Part shown: positions 35,384-46,559 of the stretch, one piece after another
Numbering within the stretch: position 1 is the stretch's first letter
Layout of the letters: the number at the start of each line of letters is the position of its first letter
DNA from: Lutraria lutraria
Lineage: Eukaryota; Mollusca; Bivalvia; Venerida; Mactridae
Length of the DNA: 64,000 nucleotides
Direction of reading: 5' to 3'
NCBI GenBank assembly: GCA_964023205.1
Contig: OZ026835.1
Location: 14,342,414-14,406,413 of the forward strand
The notes under the pieces: generated by a model
The model's database searches: none
Told to the model about the DNA's origin: nothing
The model's input: only the letters and a program-made list of their open reading frames with translations
Position numbers and translations under genes: made by a program

Positions 35384-36184
35384 CTACTGTGACAAGACAG
35401 ATTCTGCAAAATCAACACTATGTTCTTGAATGTCTTTATCATAATATTTCGCAAAGATCTTTTCATTTGACCATCCAGCAACTTTAAGAATTTCTTTCAC
35501 TGGCACATTACATTGTTTTGCTTTGGAGGTTGCAGCTGATCTAATACTGTGAGATTTAAATATAGTACAATCTATTCCTGCTAATTGCATCATATTCTTT
35601 AACCATCTACTAATTGTATCTGTACATACCCTTCCATGGGGTTTTTGAAAACTTATGAACAATAATTTACAGTTATGTCTGAGACTTTCAGTTCTTTTCA
35701 AATACTCTGAGAGTGTTTTATATACACAAATTCTTCTATCCGGAAGATATAATTTCAAATATACCAATGGAATTGGCCTACCTGGCCTACTTTGTTTCAA
35801 CATATTATCATACTGTAACACATAAACATCAGAACCTTTCCTTAGGTTTTCAATAGTCAGTAAATGTAATGATTGAGCACGAGAGACTTGAGTGAGAGCG
35901 ACAAGCATAACCAACTTATAAGTTAATAATTTGAGAGATAAATGTTCATCATCTGGCAAATTTTTATTAAATGATAACACTTTTGAGACATCCCAAATTT
36001 CTTTGTATCTTGTCTTCGGTGGTCTGAGATTAAACACACCTTTCATAAATTTTGTTACCAAAGGATGTTGACCAATGGCAAAACCATCTATAAGTATTCC
36101 CAATGATGATAACGCACTGCGAACAGTATTAAGAGTCCTATAAGCTGACTGTTTTCCAAACAATTCAGACAAAAACTGTAACAC
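35384..36184 (-). CDS. DIRS tyrosine recombinase
   Basis: 266 residues, one open frame. Catalytic residues can be placed: Arg in TQVSRAQSLHLL, a Lys near LKQSRPGRP, His-x-x-Arg in FKSHSIRSAATSKA, Trp in VAGWSNEKIF and the nucleophile Tyr in AKYYDKD. DIRS elements use this enzyme instead of an integrase to join a circular DNA copy to its target. The N-terminal part (RTLNTVRSALSSLG) matches the core-binding helices. The ORF continues from RNase H as expected for a polyprotein; the join at ~36184-36210 may be frameshifted. It is the best preserved protein in the window. Confidence 0.85.
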   Translation of the reverse strand: MLQFLSELFGKQSAYRTLNTVRSALSSLGILIDGFAIGQHPLVTKFMKGVFNLRPPKTRYKEIWDVSKVLSFNKNLPDDEHLSLKLLTYKLVMLVALTQVSRAQSLHLLTIENLRKGSDVYVLQYDNMLKQSRPGRPIPLVYLKLYLPDRRICVYKTLSEYLKRTESLRHNCKLLFISFQKPHGRVCTDTISRWLKNMMQLAGIDCTIFKSHSIRSAATSKAKQCNVPVKEILKVAGWSNEKIFAKYYDKDIQEHSVDFAESVLSQ

Positions 36185-36209
36185 ATATCCTAAAGAGGGT
36201 TGAATTGGA

Positions 36210-36514
36210 TCATCTGTTCTTTATTACAGAAAATGAACCACTTTTTAGCTCAATGCCTGGTACATGTGTTGCAGAAAGCCAAATGTTTTTGGGTATACAC
36301 CATTTCCATAATTCAACAGCATGTTTATTTAATTCTGGTGATTTGCAGCCACCCATTTTATTTATATATGCTATAGCAGAAGTATTATCAGATTTTATTT
36401 GAACATGAATATCTGACTTGGATGAACAAAAAGCTTTTACCGAGTGGCAAATGGCTAACAGTTCTAAACAGTTTATATGCAGGCCTATTTCTTCATTTGC
36501 CCATCTGCCACCTG
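36210..36514 (-). pseudogene. DIRS RNase H domain, cut by a pearl element
   Basis: The minus strand reads TGGRWANEEIGLHINCLELL, VQIKSDNTSAIAYINKMGG, ELWKWCIPKNIWLSATHVPG. The motifs (Glu in CLELL, Asp in KSDNTSA, His in ATHVPG) are those of the DIRS RNase H, which removes RNA from the RNA-DNA hybrid. The upstream part is gone: codons before TGGRW come from the pearl element inserted at 36515. Confidence 0.8.
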
Positions 36515-36964
36515 TTTTTAGCTCACATGTCACAAAGTGACAAAGTGAGCTATTAGGATCACTCTCCGTCTGGCGTCCGGCGTCGTGCGTCGTCAAACTT
36601 TATGTTGTGACCACACTAGGGGCCACATTTTTGGCTCAATTTTAGCAAAACTGGGTCAGAACGTTAATATCAACAAAATCTCGGACGAGTTCGATATTGG
36701 GCCATTTGGGGTCAAAAACTAGGTCACCAGGGCCAAATAAGGGAAAACCTTGTGAACACTTTAGAAATCACTGTTTTGAATTTATCTTCATGAAACTTTG
36801 TCAGAATGTTTATTTTAATAATATGTAGGTCAAGTTTGAAAATGGGTAATTTCTGTAGTAAAATTAGGTCACTAGGGCAAATTGCTGGAAAACCTTGTGA
36901 ACACTCTAGAAGTCACTGTTTTGATTGGATGATCATGAAACCTTGTCAGAATGTTTGTCTTCAT
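36515..36964 (+). mobile_element. pearl/HINE-like element, 3' truncated, in the DIRS pol
   Basis: TTTTTAGCTCACATGTCAC then GTGACAAAGTGAGCTATTAGG (5' hairpin), CCGGCGTCGTGCGTCGTC, and about two ~145 bp core repeats of the same subfamily as 8793-9552. It stops at TTGTCTTCAT without the 3' palindrome. Confidence 0.75.
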
Positions 36965-37622
36965 TAAGTTAGCAACCACCACTGAATATCTATCTTATTT
37001 GTATCTGAGTTTGAATGTGTTGTTTGTATTCTGCTAAGTAATTCCATCACAAAACAGTTTAGTTTTTTCAAATATCTTAATAAATAAAAAAGTTATGAAG
37101 TTTTGAAGTTTATAAAATATGTCGTTTTTCTGGAATTTTTTTGCCTTATTTTACATAGATCAATTATCGAACTCGCGGACCAGAATTTAGTAAAAAAATA
37201 CTTCAAAACTTTTTTATTTTTAGGATGATTTCATTGAAACTTTGCTACAGTATGTGTTTTTTCCTGCTGATTCCATTTCCACTGCCCAATTTCATGTTGA
37301 AGATCGAGACATACAACCATGAAATATGAAGAATAATACTAAAAAAAAATTAAAATTCTACATTTTTATTTTAGCCGAAGGTTTCATCAATTACGTGTCA
37401 TATACAATGAACATCAAAATAAATAACAGTGATATAAAAGAGATATAACAACAGCATAAAGATATAGTAACAAGAAATAAATATCTTGACATATTATTCT
37501 AGTTGTCAAATGTGAACCTAAATTTAACATAATGAACACAAATAAAAGTTATTTGAACGAAAATTTGAAGGTTGACAATTTCTTATATTGGAATTTAAGT
37601 GTTTTCTTACATAGTCTATTTC
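36965..37622. other. AT-rich 3' flank of the unclassified transposon gene
   Basis: No ORF or known repeat. Short inverted repeats (AAGTTATGAAGTTTTGAAG against TACTTCAAAACTTTTTT) lie near 37090 and 37195. Probably 3' untranslated or terminal sequence of the transposon whose gene ends at 37623. Confidence 0.4.
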
Positions 37623-37955
37623 CTAAATGAAAAATTCTGCATGAAACTGCAAATACAACTTGCTAATAGTTTCATGCCCAGGAATAAGCCACTGACGACC
37701 AGAACTATGACACTCTGGCATAAAGTCCTGAGACAAAATAAATTTTGAGTCAACAACTTGACGGTTCTCTCTAACAGGCCACTGATATAGACTGGCTTTT
37801 CTGCAGGGTGTCATGAATTTTATCACACATGTTTTCTCATCCTGAATACTTTCTACAAATCCAGGGTACCAAGTATCCTGGTAGGCTACAGCAGAGTAGC
37901 AGTTCTCCTTCAACTTCAAGCTCAGTACATTTGCAGTTTGGTTGTTGTTTTTCTG
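37623..37955 (-). pseudogene. C-terminal module of the unclassified transposon protein
   Basis: The minus strand reads ENCYSAVAYQDTWYPGFVES, KTCVIKFMTPCRKASLYQWP and FILSQDFMPE. The VAYQDTWYPG...VKFM...WP pattern resembles a small Tudor- or chromo-like barrel found at the C-termini of some invertebrate transposon proteins. It continues the gene at 40200-43838 across the pearl insertion 37959-40199. Confidence 0.5.
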
Positions 37956-37958
37956 TTG

Positions 37959-40199
37959 TTTTTAGCTCACCAGAGCACGAATGTGCTCAGGGTGAGCTTT
38001 TGTGATCGCCCTGCGTCCATCGTGCGTCGTTACGATTTCGTGGCGTCCATGTTTACTTAAAACAACATCTCCTCCTACACCGCTATGCCGATTGCAACCA
38101 AACTTTGCTGGAATGATCCTTGGGTGGTCCCCTTTCAAAGTTGTTCAAAAAATTAAATTTCATTAAAAATTCTGGTTGCTATGGCAACAAATAGAAAAAA
38201 CTTAAAAAATCTTCTTGTCTGAAACCACAGGGCCTAGAGCTGAGATATTTGGTATGTAGCATTGTCTAATGGACCTCTACCAAGTTTGTTCAAATTATTG
38301 CCCTAGGGTCAAAATTGGCCCCGCCCCGGGGGTCACTTGATTTATAAAGACTTATATAGGAAAATTTAAAAAATCTTCTTCTCCGAAACCACAAGGCCTA
38401 GAGCTAAGATATTTGGTATGTAGCATTATCTAGTGGACCTATACCAAGTTTGTTCAAATTATTACCCTGGGGTCAAAATTGGCTCCGCCCCGGGGGTAAC
38501 TTGATTTTACATAGACTTATATAGGAAATTTAAAAAATCTTCTTGTCAAAAACTACAATGCCTAGAGCTTTGATATTTGGTGTGTAGCATAGTCTAGTGG
38601 ACCTCTACCAAGTTTGTTCAAATTATTGCCCTAGGGTCAAAATTGGCCCCGCCCCGGGGGTCACTTGATTTATAAAGACTTATATAGGAAAATTTAAAAA
38701 ATCTTCTTCTCCGAAACCACAAGGCCTAGAGCTAAGATATTTGGTATGTAGCATTATCTAGTGGACCTATACCAAGTTTGTTCAAATTATTGCCCTAGGG
38801 TCAAAATTGGCTCTGCCCTGGGGTTTATTCTTTTTTATATAGGAAAATTTAAAAAATCTTCTTCTCCGAAACCACAAGGCCTAGAGTTAAGATATTTGGT
38901 ATGTAGCATTGTCTAGTGGACCTCTACCAAGTTTGTTCAAATTATTGCCCTAGGGTCAAAATTGGCCCCGCCCCGGGGGTCACTTGATTTATAAAGACTT
39001 ATATAGGAAAATTTAAAAAATCTTCTTCTCCGAAACCACAAGGCCTAGAGCTAAGATATTTGGTATGTAGCATTGTCTAGTGGACCTCTACCAAGTTTGT
39101 TCAAATTATTGCCCTAGGGTCAAAATTGGCCCCGCCCCGGGGGTCACTTGATTTATAAAGACTTATATAGGAAAATTTAAAAAATCTTCTCCGAAACCAC
39201 AAGGCCTAGAGCTAAGATATTTGGTATGTAGCATTATCTAGTGGACCTCTACCAAGTTTGTTCAAATTATTGCCCTAGGGTCAAAATTGGCTCTGCCCAG
39301 GGGTTTATTCTATTTTATATAGGAAAATTAAAAAAATCTTCTTCTCCGAAACCACAAGGCCTAGAGCTAAGATATTTGGTATGTAGCATTGTCTAGTGGA
39401 CCTCTACCAAGTTTGTTCAAATTATTGCCCTAGGGTCAAAATTGGCCCCGCCCCGGGGGTCACTTGATTTATATAGACTTATATAGGAAAATTTAAAAAA
39501 TCTTCTTCTCCGAAACCACAAGGCCTAGAGCTAAGATATTTGGTATGTAGCATTATCTAGTGGACCTCTACCAAGTTTGTTCAAATTATTGCCCTAGGGT
39601 CAAAATTGGCTCTGCCCTGGGGTTTATTCTATTTTATATAGGAAAATTTAAAAAATCTTCTTCTCCAAAACCAAAAGGCCTAGAGCTAAGATATTTGGTA
39701 TGTAGCATTGTCTAGTGGACCTCTACCAAGTTTGTTCAAATTATTGCCCTAGGGTCAAAATTGGCCCCGCCCCGGGGGTCACTTGATTTATATAGACTAA
39801 TATAGGAAAATTTAAAAAATCTTATTCTCCGAAACCGCAAGGCCTAGAGCTTAGATATTTTGTATGTGGCATTGTCTAGTGGACCTCTACCAAGTTTGTT
39901 CAAATTATGGCCCCTGGGTCAAAATTAGCCCTGCCCTGGGGTTTTATCTATTTTATATAGGAAAATTGTAAAAAATCTTCTTCTCCGAAACCACAAGGCC
40001 TAGAGCTAAGATATTTGGTATGTAGCTCTGTCTAATGGACCTCTTTTAAATCTGTTCATATAATGGCCATGTGATAACAAACGGCCCAGATCGGTCACTT
40101 GATCTTACTTGGACTCGTATAGAAAACTTCAACAATGTTAAACTCCAAATGACCTTTTCTCCTGGTGAGCATTTATAGGGCCATCATGGCCCTCTTGTT
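37959..40199 (+). mobile_element. Full-length pearl/HINE-like element with about 12 core repeats
   Basis: 5' end TTTTTAGCTCACCAGAGCACG with GAGCACGAATGTGCTC hairpin; about 12 units of ~160 bp (TCTCCGAAACCACAAGG, GATATTTGGTATGTAGCATT, TCAAAATTGGCCCCGCCCC); 3' end CTGGTGAGCATTTATAGG, the GGGCCATCATGGCCC palindrome and CTTGTT. CTCACC and GGTGAG are subterminal inverted repeats. Unit spacing is 157-164 bp. It splits the transposon gene. Confidence 0.85.
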
Positions 40200-42543
40200 G
40201 TGTCTCTCCCTCAAATCTTTTCCACCCGTGCGAGCTGCTTCTAGGAGGTGGGACCTCTCACTGCTATCCATTTCATCCAACCAATTCATTATAGGTTTTC
40301 TATTTCGTTTCAGCAGCTGCACTGATGAATGGTGGTGGTACGAAGCGTTAGGTCTCCTTTTTTTGCTCGAATCTAAATCACCGAAGTGATGCTCACAAGC
40401 AAGATTTGTTAATGGGGCGAAATTAATTGTCTTACTGTTTATGGGGGACATAGTGTGGAATTTTCCATCTGGCAGAAAGTCTACAAGTTGTTTTTTGATG
40501 CATAGTAACATAGCATCTGCTATTACTCGCACTACTTCACACAGAATTTCTCTTGAGTCTTCTGTGACACGGAACAATGCATGGGCTAAAAGGTCTTTAT
40601 GTGGAATATTTTGTAATTCCAGTGGATCAGTTGTTCTATTTGTAAAATATGTTCAAGGTTGTTCACACATTCGTTGAGAAAGTTCACTATGTCTGTTACA
40701 TGGGTATATAAAGAGTTGTAGGGTACTTTTCCGCACGTCAATAAATTCCAGTATGGACAAGTTAATTTAAGATAGAAAAGTCCAAGGCCCTGGAGTAGTG
40801 TACACACATTAGATGACTGTAATTCTGATAAAACAGCTTTAAGTTTCAGATTGGGTTTCGAAACTGTGTTCAGCACTGTAATGAAGTCATTCCTATGCAG
40901 AAATATTTCAGCAGAAGTTTGAAATAATGAATTGAACCTGTTATCCTTGTAATTACCAATGATAGATTTCAATCCATGTTTTTTGCAGTACGCTTCCCAG
41001 CGATCACGGACTCCTAAGTGCTCACCAACAGGACCAAATACATTAGATGTTGTTCTCACAACTCTACAAGCTACTGTCACTTTCATTTTTCATCCAGGAA
41101 TTGAATACGGGCAGGGTGTCTCTTCCATATGGGCCATTTCTTTCCTTCAGTTTCTGTTCAAATTCTGATAGTTTAGGACGAACGTAATTATGGAACCCAA
41201 GAAGTACATGGGCCATGCAATGGAAGTGGTGCACTTCAGTTGTTTCACCATCATAACCATTCAACATACATTGCAGCCATTGGTCTAACTGTTTGTTAGC
41301 ACATTTTTCATTGGAAGCACGGTCGCTCATTGTAAAAGCTAACTTCGCCAAAGTATCATGAAGAAAGGTTGGTTTTGATTTTAAGGATGAAAGCTCTGTA
41401 AGATGGTCTTCTGTTACTTTTTGTATTGTGTCGGCATTTTCACTTGCGATACGTGTGAACCCAAGACTTATCACATCACCTGTGTCAAGAGTTACAGATG
41501 TGTCAACAATTTTATGTTTTCTTCTGGAAGTTCCATCACGCCCTAAGCCCCAATTTGCTGACGACTCAAGTTTATCGGCTATGAAAGCTTTAGCAACAAA
41601 TTGACCCTCATCAATTATTTGTTGACATGTTGTAGCATTAGGCAAATTGCTGACACTAAACTGTTTATCAAAAACATGTTTGGACACGGTCTGTATCACT
41701 GAAGACATTTTTGCTGTGGCAACTTCAAGACCAATTATACACAGTCGTATGTTGTCAGTGTAACCCTTTTCATTTTTCATCTGAATGCTTACATTTTGTA
41801 ATTCATCCAATTAATCCTCTAGTTCATAAATAATAGTTTCTTTCTCATCAAGTTGAAGTTTCAATTTCTTAAAGTCACAGTCATTATCAAAATCTTTGGA
41901 TTCAACACTTTGATTCCTTTCAAACCGGTCACAAAGTGTACGCAATCTCATTATTTCACTTTTATAGTAACTGTTTGCTTTCTGAAGAGCTACTTTTTTG
42001 TTTTTTTTCAATTTCAACTCGTTCACACAAAATCTCAATCTTATCTTTCATGTTACTGTTTTTTATTTCCTGTAATTCAGAATTCCTAATTATTTCTTTT
42101 TCTGCTCTGAGACGTTTTGCTTGACTCAACACTAATCTTTGTGAATCTCTTAAAAGATGCAGATTTTTTCTGGCTGTTTCATCACGTTTCTTAACGTTTT
42201 TAACACTATAATGACCTTTTGCACAAGTCAAATTCTTAAATTCATCTTGTCTTTCACTCAACTTATTCTCAAGTTCATCAAGCTTCTGTCGGCGAATGTT
42301 GATCTTGTATTTCTGAACATTCAGTTGTTTTAAATCATTCTTATGGTCATTGTCTGTCTGAACTGCTGTAGATTTTGTACCTATTAATGCATCAATGGGT
42401 GTAGGACTAAGAGCATCACTTTTCTGTTCATGTTTATTATAGTTATCTGTTTCATACGAAACATTCAAGTGCTTTATATCTCTCTGAACTGGACAGCAAA
42501 ATTGTTTTTCTAAAAGTTCTTTGACATTCTTAATACCTTTCAC
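40200..42543 (-). pseudogene. Unclassified DDE-like transposase, central and C-terminal parts
   Basis: Minus strand, from 42543: a long coiled-coil-like Lys/Glu-rich stretch (ELENKLSERQDEF, LRAEKEIIRNSELQEIK); a one-base homopolymer frameshift near 42000; YKSEIMRLRTLCDRF; an in-frame TAA at ~41812; then VTLDTGDVISLGFTRI, FTMSDRASNEKCANKQL, HHFHCMAHVLLGF, SNVFGPVGEHLGVRDRWEAY, NRFNSLFQTSAEIF, CPYWNLLTCGKVPY, KQLVDFLPDGKF, LACEHHFGDLDSS and HHHSSVQLLKRNRKP. Asp, Asp and Glu in VTLDTG, MSDRAS and CEHHFG could form a DDE triad with a large insertion before Glu. At least three frameshifts plus the stop disable it. I do not recognise the superfamily. Confidence 0.5.
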
Positions 42544-43573
42544 TTTTTATGCCCCCCTTCGAAGAAGAGGGGGTATATTGTTTTGCTAGCCTGTCGGTCT
42601 GTCTGTCTGTCTGTCTGTCGGTAGACCAGTTAGTTTCCGATCGATAACTCGTCAACAGATTGACCTATGGGCCTGATACTTCACAGGTACATTTGCCTTG
42701 GACAGTAGATGACCCCTATTGAAATTGGGGTCACTAGGTCAAAGGTCAAGGTCACTGTGACATTGAGTTTGAAAACCGTTTCCGATCGATAACTCGTCAA
42801 CGGATTGACTGATAGGCCTGATACTTCGCTGGTGCATTGGCCTTGGACAGAAGATGACCCCTATTAAAACTTGGATTCACTAGGTCAAAGGTCAAAGTCA
42901 CTGTGACATTGAGTGTGAAAACCGTTTCCGATCGATAACTCGTCAACGGATTGACCGATGGGCCTGATACTTGGCTGGTGCATTGGCCTTGGACAGAAGA
43001 TGACCCCTATTGAAACTGGGGTCACTAGGTCAAAGGTCAAGGTCACTGTGACATTGAGTGTGAAAACCGTTTCCGATCGATAACTCATCAACGGATTGAC
43101 CGATGGGCCTGATACTTGGCTGGTGCATTGGCCTTGGACAGTAGATGACCCCTATTGAAACTGGGGTCACTAGGTCAAAGGTCAAGGTCACTGTGACATT
43201 GAGTGTGAAAATCGTTTCCGATCGATAACTCGTCAATGGATTGACAGATGGGCCTGATACTTTGCAGGTGCATTGGCCATGGACACTAGGTGACCCCTAT
43301 TGAAACTGGGGTCACTAGGTCAAAGGTCAAGTTCACTGTGACATGGAGTGTGAAAATCGTTTCCGATTGATAACTCGTCAACAGATTGATTGATGGGCCT
43401 GATACTTTGCAGGTGCATTGGCCTTGGACAGTAGATGACCCCTTTTGAAATTGGGGTCAAGATGGTCAAAGATAAAGGTCACTGTGTCATGGAGTTTGAA
43501 AATCGTTTGAGCGATAACTCTGTGTCAAGGCCCTGTTTGGGGGGCATATGTCTCCGACCGCGGAGCTCTTGTT
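42544..43573 (+). mobile_element. pearl/HINE-like element, TGCCCCCC family
   Basis: 5' TTTTTATGCCCCCCTTCG with GAAGAAGAGGGGG hairpin, a (GTCT)n tract near 42590, six ~145 bp core repeats (CGATCGATAACTCGTCAAC, CTAGGTCAAAGGTCAAGGTCA), 3' GGGGGGCATATGTCTCCG, CGCGGAGCTCTTGTT. Same start (T5-A), subterminal GCCCCCC/GGGGGGC pair and same CTCTTGTT end as the GCTCAC family. It interrupts the transposon ORF between SKK and KGIKNVK. Confidence 0.8.
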
Positions 43574-43838
43574 TCTTTGAGGTTAACTTTCTTTTATTAT
43601 CTTTCACAGTGTTTACTTTGCTCGACACAGCTGAAGGATTAACAACTGAAGTAAAGGTTGAATCTAATAAAGCCAGAATTTCAACAAATTCTTTAATAGT
43701 TAAGTGTTTGTCATCAGCATAACCTTTCAGTTCCAAAGCAAGTCCATTGCAAATATGTCCAATATGTGGCAAATTCCTATTAATTAGTGATGATTCGGTA
43801 ATTCCAACAGACTTACAAAACTCCCCTAAATTAGCCAT
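43574..43838 (-). CDS. N-terminal exon of the unclassified transposon protein
   Basis: ATG at 43838 opens MANLGEFCKSVGITESSL, LPHIGHICNGLALEL and KHLTIKEFVEILALLDSTF, about 88 codons to KRKLTSKK, where the TGCCCCCC pearl enters. A good splice acceptor (poly-T then CAG, ~43871) lies just upstream in a likely 5' UTR. Removing the pearl continues the frame into KGIKNVKELLEKQF. Confidence 0.5.
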
Positions 43839-43859
43839 CACTAACTTGACTAAGTTGTT

Positions 43860-44364
43860 ACTTCATCATCTGAAAAAAAAATGAATCACACAAAAAGATA
43901 AGATATAAATTTAGGATGCACAGAGAATGATATAAATATATATATACCAGGAATAGACTATTAAAAAGAGAAAAAATAATAACAATACACGATTGTTGAC
44001 GTATTAAAATAAGTTGTGTACAAGTAATATTATCATCATACGTCATAGAGTGTCAAAATATCTATTAACTTTGAAAGAAAAAAAAACGTGTAAAATTTGG
44101 GCAAAATTGTTCGAGTACGAAAGTCGAAATTGACGATCACAAAAATACGCTCTCAATACATAATAACTTGTCATTAGATGTTTAAACAAATCATACTATG
44201 AATAAAAATGCTTCTTAAACCTTTTAATTTATCATTTGAAGTTGGGACTCCGAAAATTGTCATAAAAATTGCACCATGATCGACAGATCGTGTCTCAGAC
44301 TCATTGACAAATTTCATGTCATTTCTGTTTTGTTCGATCTTAACTTAATTCCAATTTTAATCAT
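43860..44364. other. 5' flank of the unclassified transposon, no gene
   Basis: AT-rich sequence between the splice acceptor and the point where DIRS gag stops matching. The transposon's outer end should lie near 44364, but I could not pair it with a TIR near 36965. Confidence 0.35.
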
Positions 44365-44915
44365 CGATGTCTTGGTCATTGACTCACAATTTGATGGTCT
44401 ATGTATTTCACGAATCAATTCGTTTAAGGTTTCTTCGCTTAGACCATTCCTGAAGGAATTATTTACGAAACTTGCCAAGTCATCGTTTACTTCATTATCC
44501 ATCTTTTCTTTACGTTGAAACTTTTCAGACAGATCTCTAAATACAGAATCTGGACAGAGTTTCTTTGTAGGAGGTTCAGATTGGTCGTCCAACTCGGTTG
44601 AACTAGACTGGTCAGCACATGGTAATATCTGGACTTCGTCCTCATACTGATCTTCAGTGTAATCACACTCATAAAGTTCATCAACTTTCTTGGATAATGA
44701 TGCCAATTTTGAACCATGCTGATTTACATTATCGTTCAATTCCTTGAGAATCGACAGCATTTCTTTGTTAACGGCCGCGCCAGAAGTAAAATTATCACCT
44801 TGAGGCTTTTTGGATCATCTGGCTTCGTAATTTCCTGCTTATTTTCCTTATTAGCCTTCATAGCGGTATAAACTTTGCTATTTTCTTTCGTAGCTTGGAC
44901 CATTGCGTCAGCCAT
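44365..44915 (-). pseudogene. DIRS gag-like ORF1, frameshifted and truncated
   Basis: ATG at 44915 opens MADAMVQATKENSKVY; a frameshift near 44797 leads to FTSGAAVNKEMLSILKEL, SKLASLSKKVDELYE (coiled-coil-like), PPTKKLCPDSVFRDLSEKF, NDDLASFVNNSFRNGLSEE and LIREIHRPSNCE. The LSEKF...VN(D/E)xLA.FVN..FR.G.SEE..xEL pattern is characteristic of DIRS gag-like proteins, which package element RNA. Similarity ends after MTKT at ~44365. Confidence 0.65.
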
Positions 44916-45185
44916 TTTTGATATAGTACGAGACAGGAAGTGTGCTTTAATTTTAGCCTTTATTTTATTTTAAACTGCCACGCAGTCAATATAACCTTTA
45001 TAACGGTTTTCAAATTAAAATATTTACAAAAGCATCTATTAGATATATCTAAAGATACTATTATTATTATATGTATAATATAGATAACCACGTTATCTAT
45101 GTGCGTACGCTGGTTTAGAGACTATAAAGTTTAAAGCGAGTCTCTTATTTGAGGTCCCAGTATAGACAACGTCCGTACTGTTTGA

Positions 45186-45266
45186 AAATGGATAGCGCAC
45201 TGAAAAATGTGGTCTCGATAGCTGCGCATCTCATATGAGACCGGAAGTGGTATGACGTAATAGAAT
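45186..45266. repeat. Right inverted terminus of the DIRS element
   Basis: In reverse complement: ATTCTATTACGTCATACCAC, CTTCCGGTCTCATATGAG, then GCGCAGCTATCGAGACCACA. The first part matches the left terminus (35281-35317), the second the fold-back arm (35041-35066). Confidence 0.75.
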
Positions 45267-46559
45267 TTATGTACATATGTATATTTAATATTGCAAACCC
45301 ATCACATCTCAAATTCAGATTTATTATTATAAACGTATCGTTTCACTTACCAGGCGTTTTCCACAGCGGTCTTCAACTCGATTTCTCTATCGGCTATTTT
45401 ACCCGTTGAGAGCCTCTGTATTCAGCGTGATATCTGACATATGTATATCGTGTCGGTACGATATGGTACTATTTTGACAAATAATTTGTGATTAAAGCTC
45501 GCACAAGTTATTAAAAAGGGGGGTGGTTTCAATTATTGATCCATCTCCAATTAGCGAATTTGATTGGCTATCAAAATTGAATGGGATGCATGAATTAATT
45601 GAATAATCATTAATTACTCAAGGTGATAATGATCTGACAGTTTTATTGCTAATTTACTCGCTTAAAAGAAACACAGTAGTTGTCATTTTCGAATAAAGAT
45701 TGTCGCCCTATTTGATGATGGATTTCAAAGTGGTTTTCAGTATTCTGTAGCGGAAATGCTTAACCGTGCCTCCGAATTTTGATATTTGCTTTCGTTTTTA
45801 ATCTATGGCGCATTACGTAATAAACAGCGGGGTTCAGGGTGCGGAATTTCTTTGAAGTCAAATATCTAACGAACGCGGGGCGTTATCAAAAATCTGAGAC
45901 ACGGTTCCCTGCATTATACATTACTTGTTATTTTAAGGCTATTTGTTGTAATATATTTCAATATACAGAGTAGTTATGGTTGTTCAAAAATTTGTAAATT
46001 ACGTGCAATATTGGTTTATAGAAGACCAATCAAATGTAATATTTGTTTCAAATCACTTGCAATGCACTTTATACAGTGGGTTTATTTTAGTATATAATTA
46101 TGGTTTAGTTTTTAAATCTATAAATTGGCGAAACTTGATTAGACCTTACATCCCAGCCCGTTACCTTAAATGTGCATTAAATGTGCTTTCCACTCTCCAA
46201 GGTCCATAACTCATTATCAATCACTGGGAATATAGTCAAGCATGCTGTCCTACGGACAACTTGATCTTGTTCTGGTACTTGTCTACTTTACCTTCATTTT
46301 CACCCTTTTGCTTGGTGTTGGGTTTATCTTGTGGGTCTAGACTTATAGAAAAAAGTTTTTCTGTAATTTGTGTTCATGAAATATTGATGAATTATTTTGA
46401 TGAACTTTCATGAACAATTCATGAACTGTTCATTGACATCATCAATTCATGAACAAATTCTCTATAGTCACAACATGTAGTGTGAAATTACTAGCTACTG
46501 CACATTTTGAAAACACATACAAATTCAATGCCTTCAGTGCTTTGATCTGTATACAGTAA
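45267..46559. other. Intergenic, nothing recognised
   Basis: A 77-residue plus-strand ORF (45976-46209) has no recognisable motif. Near 46372-46460 TTCATGAACA/TGTTCATGAA repeats occur several times. No RNA gene seen. Confidence 0.4.

Larger units (their letters stand above)
34962..45266 (-). mobile_element. DIRS-like tyrosine-recombinase retroelement, RT lost
   Basis: Minus-strand order is gag (44915), RNase H (36514) and tyrosine recombinase (36184-35384). The termini are inverted: ATTCTATTACGTCATACCAC at 35281 is answered on the reverse strand at 45266, followed by CTTCCGGTCT and CATATGAG. Inverted termini plus RNase H then tyrosine recombinase define DIRS elements. The reverse transcriptase is absent; 36515-44364 is occupied by other transposons. 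The exact left limit is uncertain because of the 34962-35281 fold-back. Confidence 0.75.

Noticed and set aside
41853..42124. Plus-strand hydrophobic ORFs with membrane-like character
   Set aside because: They are antisense to the Lys/Glu-rich coiled-coil of the transposon protein, which reads as Phe/Leu-rich on the other strand.
42885..43236. Two similar minus-strand 68-residue ORFs
   Set aside because: They are readings of the 145 bp pearl core repeats.
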